Below, in pieces: positions 11,071 through 23,383 of a DNA stretch of 64,000 nt. The stretch covers positions 82,919,735 through 82,983,734 of the forward strand of contig NC_051066.1 in NCBI RefSeq assembly GCF_004664715.2. Reading direction: 5' to 3'. The position numbers and the translations under genes are program-made. Under the pieces are notes generated by a model. That model was not told where the DNA came from. It ran no database searches and was given only the letters and a program-made list of their open reading frames with translations. The DNA comes from Peromyscus leucopus. Its lineage: Eukaryota > Chordata > Mammalia > Rodentia > Cricetidae. Every line of letters begins with the position of its first letter. Within the stretch, counting starts at the first letter, position 1.

Positions 11071-14000
11071 GGAGGAGGTCTGTGAAAGTATCCAGGACAC
11101 CCCTGTACTTTTAAGAATGGGAGTATTTGTGGTCAGCAGAAACATAGTTGTCACCCAGGGTTTTGCATGAGAAACCTCATTTCTTTCACTTTAATGCTTT
11201 TTTCCACCTTGTTTCAGTCCCCAGTATGACACTGATAATTCAAGGAAAATAGTCTCTTACATCTTCATAGAATATCTGATAATTTTATAACTTCCCTGGT
11301 AAATGATTGGCTTTTCCAACTCTGGGCCTTCATTTTTTGTTTTTTGTTTTGTTTTGTTTCATAGCAATCTTCTGTAGCATTAAGTTAAAGAAATAAAATC
11401 AAAATCTACTCCACTGTAATCATACTTCACCCCAAACATGGTTAATCACACTGTATTCTGAGTTTATAGAGCACGTGGCATCCACTCAGTATACCTGTAG
11501 CCAGATTTCTAGTTACTTATATGAAAGGTTGGAAAGAGTCTAGTCTTTGGAGCCCAGCAAATACTCTTTCAGCTCCATCATTTGCCCATTGTGTAATCTG
11601 ATAAATGTCCTAGTCTCTGCTTGCCTTGGTGGCAACAACTCTGAGATCTTAGTGATTTAATGGAAAGTTGATTTCATTTGCTAAGTCCAGTGTGAGTTAA
11701 GCAGCTCTTGAGTGGCTGACAGGTGAATCTCATACTGTAACTCTGTCATAGAATACAGCCATAACTTTCATTCTGAAGAAAGAAAAAAGTGTGGAAATGT
11801 CATAAATATTTAACACTGTCTTGTTTGGTAAATGGCTCTTCTCCTTTCTGCTTGCCTTCCATTGGCCAGCACTGCCAAGCAGTCTTATCTTACCTCAGAA
11901 ATGAAGTGTGGCTGCACCCTGTAAAAAGGAGAACGCCCTGTGGATGATGGCTAATGATCTGTATTATAAAATGCATTACTTTTCTGAAACACCCCTGACT
12001 GATTCTATGAGAATAATAATAAAAAAAAACAGTAAGTGCCAGATATTTGGCACATAGAAGTTGCTAGATAAATGGTAATTGATCTCCATTTCCTTTAATG
12101 TTGCTTCTTAAAAGACCTAATGCACATTCCTCTTTGCTACCTACTTCTGTCATTGGACTTATGCTTGGATGATTATCACTGATTTGCAAATTAGAACTGG
12201 ACAGTCTATCTGGTGATGCTCTTTTCATGCACACCTTGCCTCAGTGCTATCTTTTCCTTATTCCCTTGCTTCTTCTCAAGAGGATACTCCTTTGATTATA
12301 AGAAGGTTGATTTAATGATTCTCAGAATACCTGTTTTCAGTGTATTTCCAGTTTGCCTGTGTCTATCTGTATGTTTGGGCAATATAGCCATACTAAGTTA
12401 TTTGTGTACAAATTTGATGATAAATATTCTAAGATTGTAACTCCATATACAGGCTACCCTCTCTAAGGGAGACACGGGATATATTCAACAGTAAATTTGG
12501 CTCTATTTGTATGTTTTTGCATGCTGATTTCTATTCAAGTTAACTTATAATAGTAAAAGCACGGAGTAATTTAGCATGTGAAGGAGTCATAAAAATCATT
12601 CCTCTTATACACAGCTATTTTTAATTGCTATCATTTCTTCTTATTTCTCTTCCAGTCTCTGCTCCTCAGAAAAAAATCATTTTATGTTCTAATAAGAAAT
12701 GGCCTGGGATGGATTCATGTAGGACAGAAACTCAAATTTAGGGAAACATTGTGTGCTTCTAACTTCTGTGTTCCTTTCTTTTTATTTTTACCCTTTCCAA
12801 TTTTGGATCACACCTTACCCTTCTTTTGAGAATGTGTCAGTGGGAGAAGTATGGGGATGTCAGCCCTCTAACAGATTGAGCTGTGGATGCCTCCCTGACA
12901 AATATGAACTTTCTCTTCATTTTGTATCTTCCTTTGGATTTCACTTTCTTTTACTTCCTTGTTTCATCATCTTTACCTTCTTCTTCATTCACTCTTTTGT
13001 ATTCATTTCTTTTTTCTGGGTAATGATACTTCACACTAGATGAAGTCTGGTGGAAAAAATCGCCATGTCACAAAGGTTTATTTTTAGGTATTGTGCGGTT
13101 ATAATTTGGCCATTTAGTGACAGTCTTTTCTAGCCACAAGTTGTATATATCTTCATCTTTGCCAAAAAGTAAGTGCTTTTTCATAGCCTAGATGAATTCC
13201 TTTGAGACTTTCTAGGGAAGACACTCAATTATAAAATGGGGGGAAAGTAACATTCTCATCGAACAAGCAATAAAAGAAGCCTCCATCATTTCAGGTGAAT
13301 AGAATTCCTTTGCTAGGTCACTGATTAGAGTGACACACAGTGGCTGAGAGGTGGCAGAGGTGATGGCCAGAGCTTGCACTTATACATACACTGAATACAA
13401 CATTGTAGTTCATTCTCACATTTTCCTTTACGTAAGGACTGCTTCCTGCAGTTCCTAAGCAGAGTCCTAATGCCAATACAAAAGCTAATTTAATACATTC
13501 TTAAAAGCATGCTGAGGGAAGGTGAGTCTTCTAATGGACAGTTTCTGACTTTAGTTTGGCAAATGCTGTTGACAGACAGGATTTCTGTTCAATCTTCTGT
13601 TGACTGTCTCAGAGGAAGCAATAAGCCTTCCAGATGAAATGGATAGTTATTGTTTTCATAAAACAGATGAAAATTACAACTGTTAAGTAACTCAGATCAC
13701 ACGTGTCTCTTGACAATACCTTCCCAAAGGCTCTCTGCCCCTTCACAAAGGGAAGCTTTACCACATTCTAAAGGCTCTACATTATCCATCCATTGCTATC
13801 ATTTTGAAACTATTTTTCATCCAATGATCAAAGTGGCTTTCCTAGTTGGATGGCCATCTTATGCCTTTTTTCCCTATAATTTTCCCAATATTAGCAATGA
13901 AGGATAATATCTTGGGAAACTCTTTACTCTTTAGCAAAAATAGTTGCTAGCCCTACCCACAAGAGTTTCTGGAACATTCTGTAATGCACACAATTCTCCA

Positions 14001-14163
14001 CCTAGGTTTTTACATCTGGTATTTCTTCTAGCTGGCATGTTGTTTTTTTGTCTCATCACATGATATGCACTCTGCTCTTGTTTGAGTTTCTCAAATCTAT
14101 CCCTTCCTTACCAGCAATATTGTCCTGCAACTTTTAACATCTAATATTTGATACCATACAGAG

Positions 14164-14164
<1 letters not shown>
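11069..14164. other. Mostly unrecognised DNA with small MIR-like fragments
   Basis: A (TTTTG)n patch lies at 11325-11361. At about 12025-12080 the words 'agtgccagatatttggcaca' and 'tagataaatgg' resemble the MIR/L2 tail. At about 13640-13705 'gttttcataaaacagatgaa' and 'ctgttaagtaact' resemble antisense MIR. The rest is unrecognised, with pyrimidine-rich stretches near 12740-13030. Confidence 0.4.

Positions 14165-14207
<43 letters not shown>
14165..14207 (+). repeat. (GT)n microsatellite
   Basis: Pure GT repeat of about 21 units. It adjoins the tail of an antisense B4-type SINE and probably grew from its CA-rich end. Confidence 0.95.
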
Positions 14208-14211
<4 letters not shown>

Positions 14212-14478
14212 GAATGCTAAGTGTGCATGTGCTCAAGCATGTGAAGGCCAGAGGACAGCTTCAAGTTCATTCTTCAAGCCACTGTCGACCTTATTTTGGA
14301 GACAGGGTGTCACTTGTTGGGAAATTGCAAAGAATACTAGATTGTTTGGTTAGGGTGCCCCAACGATTCACCCATCCCTACTTTTTTAATGTAGGATAAA
14401 AATACACTATGTGACTTTTTTGAACTTTTTTTCCTCTTGCAAAGCCTTTTAATGCCTGAGCTATCTCCTTAATACTTT
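14208..14478 (-). mobile_element. B4-type SINE, antisense
   Basis: Read on the minus strand, the order is ID-like head ('ggagatagctcaggcattaa', 'aaggctttgcaag') and then a B1-like body whose antisense contains 'cttattttggagacagggtg'. The CA-rich tail lies on the left next to the microsatellite. The middle is diverged. Confidence 0.6.
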
Positions 14479-15944
14479 CTCTCTTTTATTTACTTTTTGT
14501 TGTCTTCCTTTACAAGACAAAAAAAATATTTTCTAATTTGGTCACTTCTGTATTCTTAGCACACAGAAGACTGTTGTAAACTTAACATTTGCTCAATAAA
14601 TATAAGCTGAAATAATTAGTCACTAAAATTGAGAAAAATGTCATTTGTTATTCAATAAGTAAAAAACAAAAACAAAACAAGTTCTGCACTCTATTTCTTA
14701 AATGCTCTGTGGTAAATTTTGATAAAATATGTAACTGGTACTAAATTGGAAACTTGAAGTCATTTAGAGAACACTATCTTCTATAATAAATTCACATATA
14801 TAATATATTCAGTTTTCCTTCCAAACAGTTTTGTTATGCTAGTTAAATAAATGACTTTTATTTTATTGTATTTTAGAGATTAAAAATAGCAAAAAAAACA
14901 ATCTATACGAGACACTGATAATTTAGCAAAAATTCATCTTCCATTCTAGTCATAGTTTGACCAACAAGCAGAAAGAAAATGTGAAAAGAAAACTAAGATT
15001 ATATGCAACCAACTAGAGGAAATAGCCTGTGTACAGGGATATATATATATGTCTTTTGGTTCTAAGTGCCTTGGCATGTTTCCTTTAATTGCAAAGCTAT
15101 GATCTTGATAAATTGATTTTAAAGATGTGGTAATGGTAGTGATTAATCTCTTCCTCCCAAAAGCCCCATAGCACTTGGTGTGGGCCTTTACTGAAACACT
15201 TAACAATCTATCTGGAATTAGAGATACCTATGGGAGGGTCCTCCTCATTCAAAGAACTGTGTATCCTAGAAAAACAAAAACTGCTAAACTCAATCAACTC
15301 AATCACTACTGGTCTTTATATATATATGAAATTTTAGGTCTTGGTACTTATAAAGTACTTATCAAATATTGGTTAAGTTGCTGTAACTAAAATCAAGAAG
15401 ACAGAACAATATCTCTACAAGAGAAGAAAGGGAGCCTAATATAAATATTTCCACTGCCTACATAATATAAAAAAAAAAAAGTGAACATGTGATATTGAGT
15501 CTTTGGTTTTATAATCAAGGATAAGTGGAAAGAAGTTAAATAAGTGGCCTCAAAACATCTTCTCTGATTATACTGGGATGAATATTATATTTCTTTTATT
15601 TCCTTTTATACATATTAATAATGCTTAGAATTGGCAGTAACCTAAAAATTATACTTGTTAAATGTCTAAAATATAATGTAACTCACTGAGTTTGTATTTC
15701 CTGGATGATTGCTATAGATGATAATAGGTGTCATTTAATTATTTTATTTGTTTTTCTTTTGTTTTTAAAATGTATTTACTGTATTTTTTAATACATTTGA
15801 CCACCTCAGAGGTTTATCTGCTTGTTTTCCTCAATTTATTTTTAGAAATTCTTCAGTCATACCAATATTTGTTCAGAACTCTGTGTGTGGTGTGGTTTAG
15901 GGAGTAGTAAGGTATAAGGAAGGAGTAAGGAATCTGCGTATATG
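14479..15944. other. Unrecognised AT-rich DNA
   Basis: No repeat family or coding segment is recognised. An A12 tract lies at about 15469-15480. Confidence 0.5.
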
Positions 15945-15945
15945 T

Positions 15946-15980
<35 letters not shown>

Positions 15981-16586
15981 ATGTGTGTAAAGTATAGTGA
16001 GAAATGGTGAGTGTGTGTGTGTGTGTGTGAATGTGTGTATGTATGTATGTGTAGTGAGGGGTGATGAGTATGGGTGTGAATGTGTGTATGTATGTATGTG
16101 TAGTGAGGGATGATGAGTATGGGTGTGTATGTGTATATAGTATGTGCATGTAGTGTGGTGTGTGTTCAGAATGGTATTTGGGTATTGTGTGTGAGTATGT
16201 GACATGTGATTTGTGCTATCTGTGGAAGGTTGGTGGTGGTGGTGGTGTGTGTGTGTGTGTGTGTGTGTGTATTTGTGTGTGTGTGTCTGTGTGTGTGTGT
16301 CTCTGTATATGTGATATATGCATGGTGTGTGTGCATGGTGTCATGTGATGTGTGTGTGGATTAGTGGTGTGGTGGGGTGAGTAGGAAGTGGGTATGTATA
16401 TATGGTGTGTGTGTGGTATGGTGTGTATGCAGTGTAGTATGTGTGTTGTGTGTCTATGTGTTTGATGTGGTTTGTGATATTTGTATGATGTGAAATATGT
16501 GTGTGATATGTTGTAGGGGGTAATAAGAAGGGGTAGGGTGTATGTGATGTGTGTGCAGTTTAGTATGTATATTGTATGTGTGGGGG

Positions 16587-16621
<35 letters not shown>

Positions 16622-16660
16622 TATGTGGTGTGTGTACAGTGTATGTTCAATTTGTGTGAG
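15945..16660 (+). repeat. GT-rich imperfect satellite block
   Basis: About 700 bp in which the plus strand is almost free of C. It contains several GT runs (15949-15978, 16012-16028, 16247-16298, 16590-16620) joined by TATG, GTGAGG and GGTGGT words. A 49-bp unit is tandemly duplicated at about 16029-16126 with very few differences. The long His/Thr-rich open frames on the minus strand (up to 144 codons) are read-through of this repeat, not genes. Confidence 0.9.
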
Positions 16661-17494
16661 TTTGTGAGTGCATATTTGTGTGTTCATATGCCTGTCCACT
16701 CATTTGAGTATGCCAAAGCAAGATTTCAACTATTTTTCTCTATATTCTTTAGATATTTATCTTAAGAAAGGGTCTATTGCCATTCCATTAAACCTTGCAT
16801 ATAAATCTCTATTTGTGATTTCATTTATATTCTTTTTATAATCCATATAACACAAATTTATTTCCTAAGTTCTGTGGGCAACTAGAGTGAATAATTGAAC
16901 CTGTGGTTCAAGACAGGGGCTTCTTATTAATATCCCTTAAAAGCACAGACATAACAATCTGGAAAAGGGGCTGTTTATGGGATTGGAGTCTTTCTGTTGG
17001 GTCTGCAGTAGCTCAAGCAGATGATGGTATTGAATTGAATTAGAGAACATTCAGTTCTCATTTGAAAATTTGTTAATGTATGTAAAACATAGAAAGAGAG
17101 ACAGAGAAAGAGACAGAGAGACAGAGAAAGTGTGGGGGGGGATGTAGAATTAAGAGATACAGCTCAATGTTTTTCTACCTTTCAGAGTAATGTCCTTGTT
17201 TCACAGGTAGAAAATTGCCTTGTATAGTTCTCTCTTTCTATGCTTGTAACTCATTTCTCTCCACAAGTATCAGTGGAGAATCTGGAGGCCAAATAATGCT
17301 GGGAGCAGTAGAAGAACTTAAGTAACATCTGCTTTTAGTGAGAAAGTATCATTTGCTACATCAATCCTAATTGAAATCCCATTATGTACCAAAAACTGTT
17401 ATAGTCATGGTAAACAAGATCTGCAGTTTATATTCTGATAATTTAGAAAAGGTATAAAATCCACTATAAAGATATGATTTATAAATTAGAATAT
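16661..17494. other. Unrecognised DNA with a short GA-rich patch
   Basis: A purine-rich patch of GAGACA/GAAAGA words followed by a G8 run lies at about 17090-17140. Otherwise nothing is recognised. Confidence 0.5.
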
Positions 17495-17610
17495 GCACTT
17501 GGGAAGCAAAGGTAGATTTCTTTGAGTTCAAGGCTAGCCTAGTCTACAGAGTGAATTTCAGGACAGTCAAAGCTACATAGAGAAACCCTATCTTGAAAAA
17601 TCAAATAAAA
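17495..17610 (+). mobile_element. B1 SINE, 5'-truncated
   Basis: Begins at the internal B1 word 'cacttgggaagcaaaggtag' and continues through 'gagttcaaggctagcctagt', 'ctacagagtgaatttcagga' and 'acatagagaaaccctatctt' into an A-rich tail. The polymerase III promoter end is missing. Confidence 0.8.
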
Positions 17611-17654
17611 AATAGAACATGGAAGTACTCTTTGTTTAGGTTTATCATTTTTTT

Positions 17655-18320
17655 AATTTAAAAATAATTTGACATTTAATAATTTTGTACATTGTATCTA
17701 GATCATAGTCATCCCTCTCCTTCAACTCATCTTCAACCCACTTCCTCTTCTATCCCCACTCAACTTTTTGTCTACATTGTTTTTCAACCCATAAGAGAAG
17801 CTTCTTTTTGCAGTAGATTACTAGTAACACAGAGACCCATAACTGGTCAAAGTGTAGAGAATAAGAGACTCTGAGACTGCTGAGTGTTACTCCCTAATGG
17901 GGACATCTCTATCACACTCCCTCTGCTCAAGCTCAGGGATCATTGTTAAAAACATGGAGCAAACAAAGTGAGAGAGGGTAAGTTAGTGGGTGACTGCAGC
18001 AAAAGAGTGTGTTTTTCAGATGCAAGGACAGCTACTACCCATGTTAACTCACAATGGTTGTTATAGCATCCAGCAGACCTGGGCAAGTAAGTTCAAGCCA
18101 AACAAAAATCTCATTATAGATGGGGGAAGTTGGCATGAAGTCCCACTCCTCACTGAAGAATTATGGATAACTGATAACTGCTGGGAGAGGTAGAGTTAGC
18201 TTTCTTTAAGGATGTGGCCACTGGTATGTGGGCCACACCCCAGTAGAGTATATGGGGCAATATGATTTGGACTTGAAGGTTTTGCAAAGGAAACTACTAT
18301 GATTAAAGAAAACTAACATA
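17655..18320 (-). mobile_element. Rodent L1 3' end with twin-priming inversion
   Basis: The left piece (17655 to about 17788) is an antisense L1 3' terminus with words such as 'cccactcaactttttgtcta' and 'tttttcaaccca'. At about 17790 the orientation flips. The rest (about 17790-18320) is L1 3' UTR in sense, starting 'gagaagcttctttttgcagt' and ending 'ggacttgaaggttttgcaaa'. In an intact L1 the end of the second piece lies directly upstream of the first. That arrangement is expected from a minus-strand insertion whose 5' part was inverted during twin priming. Confidence 0.7.
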
Positions 18321-20724
18321 AAAACAAAATAAAAAAATCTGGGGTTTGTTAGGCTATAATGATGCCCAATAGGGTAGACTTCATTGAGAAAATGAGCACT
18401 ATATTTGGGACAGTGTTCTTGGTGACAGGATTGTGTCTGTTACATTTGAAGAGTACTAAGCAGGGAGAAGGAGATGAGATGAGGTTAGGAAAGCCATTAG
18501 GACAACTGGTGTCTAATCTGCAGTGAACTAGAAAGAGAAAAAAACTGTCGTAAAATAAAGGTAACATGGTTTGACTGACATGTTAAAAATTGCTTTGGTT
18601 GTTACTTGAAGATGCTTTAAGTGATGGATAACTGAAATAAAACTGGTTCAAGCAAGATTGATAATGGAGAAAAGTATGGATACATGGTCACATGCCTGAC
18701 ATATTTTTTTGAATGTAGAAAGTGAGAGTGAACTGAATGTTTTAATAAGCTTACACGTGACTCTCCAGGGAGAGATACCAAACTATGTACCTAAATGTCA
18801 CTTATGTTCTCAAAAGTGGTCTTGAATGGAGAAGATGAAAACCTGGTGATTGAATGGAAGTTCTAATTTCAGCTCTGATGAATTTTCCATAATCATCAGT
18901 CTCCAACAGTAATGACAAGTAGGAGACTGTTTACATGGGACTGGAATATTGTTGAACACACAGAATTGAGAGTGTTCATAACTGGGAATGTGGAGGACAT
19001 CTTAAAGGAAGTTTAGGTAGGAAACAAATCGACCCTTGGACTAAGTTACAGCAGCCTCTAATGAAAAAAATTAATAAGAGGAAGTGATTGGCAAAATAGG
19101 AAGGAAGTCAGCAGAGGCTAGCCTCTGAGACACCAACAACTACAGAAGATGTTCCAAGGAAAAACACCGACTGTCAAGTACACATGATTTGGAGTGTACT
19201 AGAGTTTTAAACTTTTTATTTCAGAAGTAACTTTACTGAGTTGCTTTCAAAGAAACCTCTTCTGGTTCAGAACTTGCCAACAGACAGATGAAGACACCTG
19301 TCCCTACCTGCATGCAGAAAATATAAACAGTGATTTGCTAACTTGGCTGTGCTCCTTCCAGTGACATTTCCAATACTACCCAGAGGCTTGGGAGATTCAG
19401 GCAGGCTGGCAGCACCAAAGGTAGGCCTGATCGAATCCTTCTTGGCAAATTCTTCTTCAAGAAGTAAAAGAAATTGAAAGACCCTGGGCACAAACCGTAC
19501 AATGCTATAGAGGAGTATTTGGAAGTAACTGCTGATTTCTAAATATACAAACTCTTCAGAGTTTGGTTTATTTGGACCTGGCAGAAAGTCAAGGATATAA
19601 AACATGCGGATAGTGTTATAACTTTTCTACTTCATGTAATGAAGAGATGATTAGACGTATTTAATCCCAACAATTCAAAATTCTCTCCTCCCTAATTATA
19701 ATCTCTTATATTATATGGACTTCTGGTTTTCTTCCTTTTCATGACTAGGTTGATGTCCTTTCTTCCTTTCTTCCTCTTTCCCTCTCTTCCTTCTTTTTCT
19801 TCTTATAAACAATTAATGAATACATAGGATATTTCTTATTCTAAGTATTTATGATACCTCAGAAATATTTTTTTGCAATAGTCCTACACTCACATTCATC
19901 ATAGTACAGTAGGTAATTGATCAAGCATGACATTAAAACTTATTAAAGGTCCTACATGAATGTAGTCATAATAACACACTTTCTAAATATGAGATTAAAT
20001 AATATCATCTTAACTTTTAGCAAGACTGAAAAATCAGAGAAAACTTTTGATCTTAGGGAAAAAGACATTTACACTAAAATTAAAGGGATTAACCATATAT
20101 AAAATATCCCAAATACAGCGGTTTCCATGATCGTGAGAATAGATCCTGTGAATATACTGAAAATGAGCACCCTACATCTGATATAGCTTAGCTTTAGACT
20201 GATAGACAACATCATACCAATGACTAAATTATTTTCTTTCTATGATTTCAATTTAGATTACATGATGGATGAAAATTGCTCCTGCTCCATACCTAACCTA
20301 CCTTAATTATACGTCACCTAAATTTATCTGGACCTCAAGCTTAGATGATGCATAAGCTAAATGAGCAAATTATAATGAAAAAAAGCCCAAGGATGATTAA
20401 TATTTTATCATCCAACAAACAGCTTTCTAAAATTTGTATTGGCCTTCCTTCCTCTGTGCTCCATTTGTTCCTGGAGCATGTCTACCATCTGAAAGTTACA
20501 AGGAAGAGAAGAGGAGAAGAGACCAGAAGGAAGAGACCAAAGAACAGGGAATGAGAGCAATTTTTCCTGTAAGAGTCACAAGCAGGACTTTCCAAGCATT
20601 GTTTCTTCTTTCATGTTAGGACATAGCCACATTTCCATTCCATGATCAACATAAGAGATAATTTTTGTAGTTCATCCAATAAAATGCCCAAGAGTAAAAT
20701 ATAAGAAAATAGGTAATTATATGT
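18321..20724. other. Unrecognised DNA with a polypyrimidine tract
   Basis: No named repeat is recognised. A C/T tract lies at about 19755-19805. A 112-codon open frame on the minus strand at 19267-19605 has fairly balanced composition but no family that I recognise. It is listed as a lead, not a gene. Confidence 0.45.
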
Positions 20725-20965
20725 TCTGTTTTCCTTTCTACTGCAGCAATAAAACACTCTGACCAAAGACAAGTTGGGAAGAAAAGAGTTCATTTGGCTT
20801 ACATTTCAGTCCACTACGGAGAGAAGTCAAGGAAGGAACTCAAACCGAAACAATGTAGGAATGTTGTTTACTGGCTCATGCTCTGTCTCCCTCACAGAAA
20901 CGCAGATTAATATGCCGTGGAAGGATGAAGAGCTGATTACCGCCACAGGACCAGCACTCTAGAAA
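20725..20965 (+). mobile_element. Fragment of a rodent medium-reiterated repeat
   Basis: Contains 'actctgaccaaagacaagtt', 'gggaagaaaagagttcattt', 'ggcttacatttcagtccact' and 'tgtttactggctcatgctct' in the same order as the full copy at 24648-25071. It is more diverged and stops short at the right end. I am not certain of the standard family name. Confidence 0.6.
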
Positions 20966-21479
20966 GGAGAACAGCAGATTTGGAGTCTGAAGTTTGTGTA
21001 AAGATTCAACATAAAGAGAGGAACAAGAGTTAAAGTGAGAGTACAGGACACCTTACAGGACATTCGTTGATGGGCCTATGCTAACCTAACAATGTATCCA
21101 TCCTTAACTTGGTGTCAGATGATGTGAAGACTATGTTTGTTGGTGTATTTGGTAGTATACATAATAATTTAGAAATGAACTTGTGGGGTCACAGTTAGTG
21201 CATTCCTTGGTGGTGATGTTGTACCTGATTGACCTCACAGAAAACTAAAGCCAAGATTCTTCTCAGCACTATTCATCTACCAAGTATGTACCGCGAGCAT
21301 AACTTTTCAAGTCATTGTCAACATTAGGTAAACTGTAGAGGAGGGTCTGTAAGATAATCTATTTCAAGAACATCACAACTCATAAAAATGGGCTTAACTA
21401 AATTCTAGCACCATGAGAAGACAGTAGTCATAATTTCTTTTAGTACATTAATCACATATTGTTTTCTTTGATTTTTATA
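20966..21479. other. Unrecognised DNA
   Basis: No repeat or coding segment is recognised in this interval. Confidence 0.45.
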
Positions 21480-21890
21480 TTTGTTTTATTTTTGAGATTA
21501 TAATTTCATTATAACATTTTCCCCCTGCATTTCCTCTGTCTATACCCTCTCGTATAACCCTCCCCCCATCCTTCAAATGTATGGCCTATTTTTTCATTGA
21601 TTGTTATTGAATGCATTTATGTATATTCTTTATATATTCTTAAATACAACCTATTCAGTCCATTTAATGCTACCTGTGTATGTTGTCAGGGCTGACTGAC
21701 ACTGGCTAAAATATTGGTGTTTCCTTTCATGGGTAAGGCCACTCCCCCATCCCCCGGTTTTCTGTTTCTTTAGTGTTTTTATACAGTTGAGGATTCATGG
21801 ATTTTTTCTCTCCAGTCTGACATGTTCCTTGGTGTCATTCTTCATCAGTTCACAATGAGTAGTCCCAATGGACAAATTTAGAAAACACTC
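21480..21890 (-). mobile_element. L1 3' UTR fragment, antisense
   Basis: The words 'accctccccccatccttcaa', 'aaatacaacctattcagtcc', 'gttgtcagggctgactgaca', 'tgaggattcatggatttttt' and 'gtctgacatgttccttggtg' occur in the order of an antisense rodent L1 3' UTR. It is diverged, and 5'-truncated like most L1 copies here. Confidence 0.65.
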
Positions 21891-22044
21891 CTACTTAAGA
21901 CTCAGGGAACATTACAGAATTGGGGGGTAGAAAGATTTGAAGAACCAGAGGACAAGCGAGCTCACTGTAAGATGTGTCTCCTAGTAATGCAGAAGCTACA
22001 TCCATACATTCTCTATATCCAACTATATTCTAAAGGGTCAGAAA

Positions 22045-22250
22045 TTTAAATTTTTATTCATGTGTGTGTATGTGTATGTGTCTGTGTGAGTGTATGCCAG
22101 GTATGAGTGTGACTGCAGAAACAAGAAGAGGGCATCGGATGACATGAAGCTGGAAATACAGCCACTTGACTTGGACGTTAGGAGGAAGTGTGGAAAACAG
22201 TCAGCCACTGAGATTTATCCAGCCTCATTGATTACCATTTTTAAATACTA
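22045..22250 (-). mobile_element. B3-type SINE, antisense
   Basis: Read left to right this is a GT-rich tail, then 'aagaagagggcatcggatga', 'aagctggaaatacagccact', and finally 'cactgagatttatccagcc'. The last segment is the antisense of the tRNA-like B2/B3 head. The order matches a minus-strand B3. Confidence 0.6.
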
Positions 22251-22397
22251 TTGTAACATATACATATAATACATATCTTATATATGTCCTTATATATAAT
22301 ATATTTCTTATAATATATCACATATATCTTAGCATAAATATGCTGTATGTATAGCTTTCATTATCAAGCAAATTTGTCAGAAAACCAAAGATAACAA

Positions 22398-22452
22398 CAG
22401 CACACCAACAGCACAGACCCTGAGATACAGCACCAACAGCACAGACCCTGAG
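22398..22452 (+). repeat. 28-bp tandem duplication at the L1 5' edge
   Basis: The 21-base stretch starting 'accaacagcacagaccctga' occurs twice about 28 bp apart (near 22402 and 22430). It lies at the start of the truncated L1 and could be part of it or a small duplication made at insertion. Confidence 0.7.
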
Positions 22453-22454
22453 CA

Positions 22455-23383
22455 CAACAATTAATAAATGGGACCTCTCAAAATTGAGAAGCTTTTGCAG
22501 GGCAAAAGACACAGTCAATAAGACAAAAAGACAGATTGGGAAAAGATCTTCACCAAACCCACATCTGACAGAGGATTCATCTTCACAATATATAAAGAAC
22601 TCAAGAAACTAGACATCAAAGTACTGAACAGTCCAATTAAAAAATGGGCTAAAGAGCTAAACAGAGAATTCACAAAACAAGAACTACAAATGGCTGAAAG
22701 ACATTTAAAGAAATGCTCAACATCCTTAATCATCAGAGAAATGCAAATCAAAAACGACTCTGAGATACCACCTTACACCTGTTAGAATGGCTACGATCAA
22801 AAACACCAATGACAACCAATATTGGAGAGGATGTGGAGCAAAGGGAACACTCCTTCACTGTTGGTGGGAATGTAAACTCGTACAACCACTGTGGAAATTA
22901 GTATGGCGGTTTCTCAGAAAATTAGGAATCGAACTACCTCAAGACCCAGCCATCCCACTCTTGGGCATTTACCCAAGGAATGCTGATTCATACCATAAAG
23001 ATACATGCTCAGCTATGTTCATAGCAGCACTATTTGTAATAGTCAGAACCTGGAAACAACCTAGATGCCCATCAACGGAAGAATGGATGAAAAAAATGTG
23101 GTACATATACACAATGGAGTACTACTCAGCAGAGAAAAACAATGAAAGCATGAAATTTGCAGGCAAATGGATGGAACTAGAAAAAAATCATCCTGAGTGA
23201 GGTAACCCAAACCCAGAAAGACAGTTATGGTATGTACTCACTCATAGGTGGATTCTAGATATAAAATAAAGAACAATCAGACCACAACCCATAGAACCAT
23301 AGAGGCTATATATATATAACATGGAGGTCCCTAGGACGACTGTGGCGTATAATAAATTTCAGTTTTACTCAAAAAAAAAAAAA
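22455..23383 (+). pseudogene. L1 ORF2 C-terminal fragment (5'-truncated, dead)
   Basis: This encodes the last third of the L1 ORF2 protein, past the reverse-transcriptase core. The open segment 22787-23200 has the C-terminal cysteine-rich motif ([16 protein letters not shown]). It then shows the typical 'LLGIYP', '[20 protein letters not shown]' and '[10 protein letters not shown]' words. Upstream codons are interrupted by small deletions. The frame ends early because of one extra A in the run at 23181-23187, just before the conserved [11 protein letters not shown] end, whose DNA is still present downstream. After ORF2 there is only about 140 bp, then AATAAA at about 23351 and an A13 tail at 23371-23383. 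Most of the usual 3' UTR is missing. Confidence 0.9.

Noticed and set aside
16216..16650. 144-codon minus-strand open frame rich in His and Thr
   Set aside because: It is read-through of a GT-rich repeat. No domain and no codon structure beyond the repeat.
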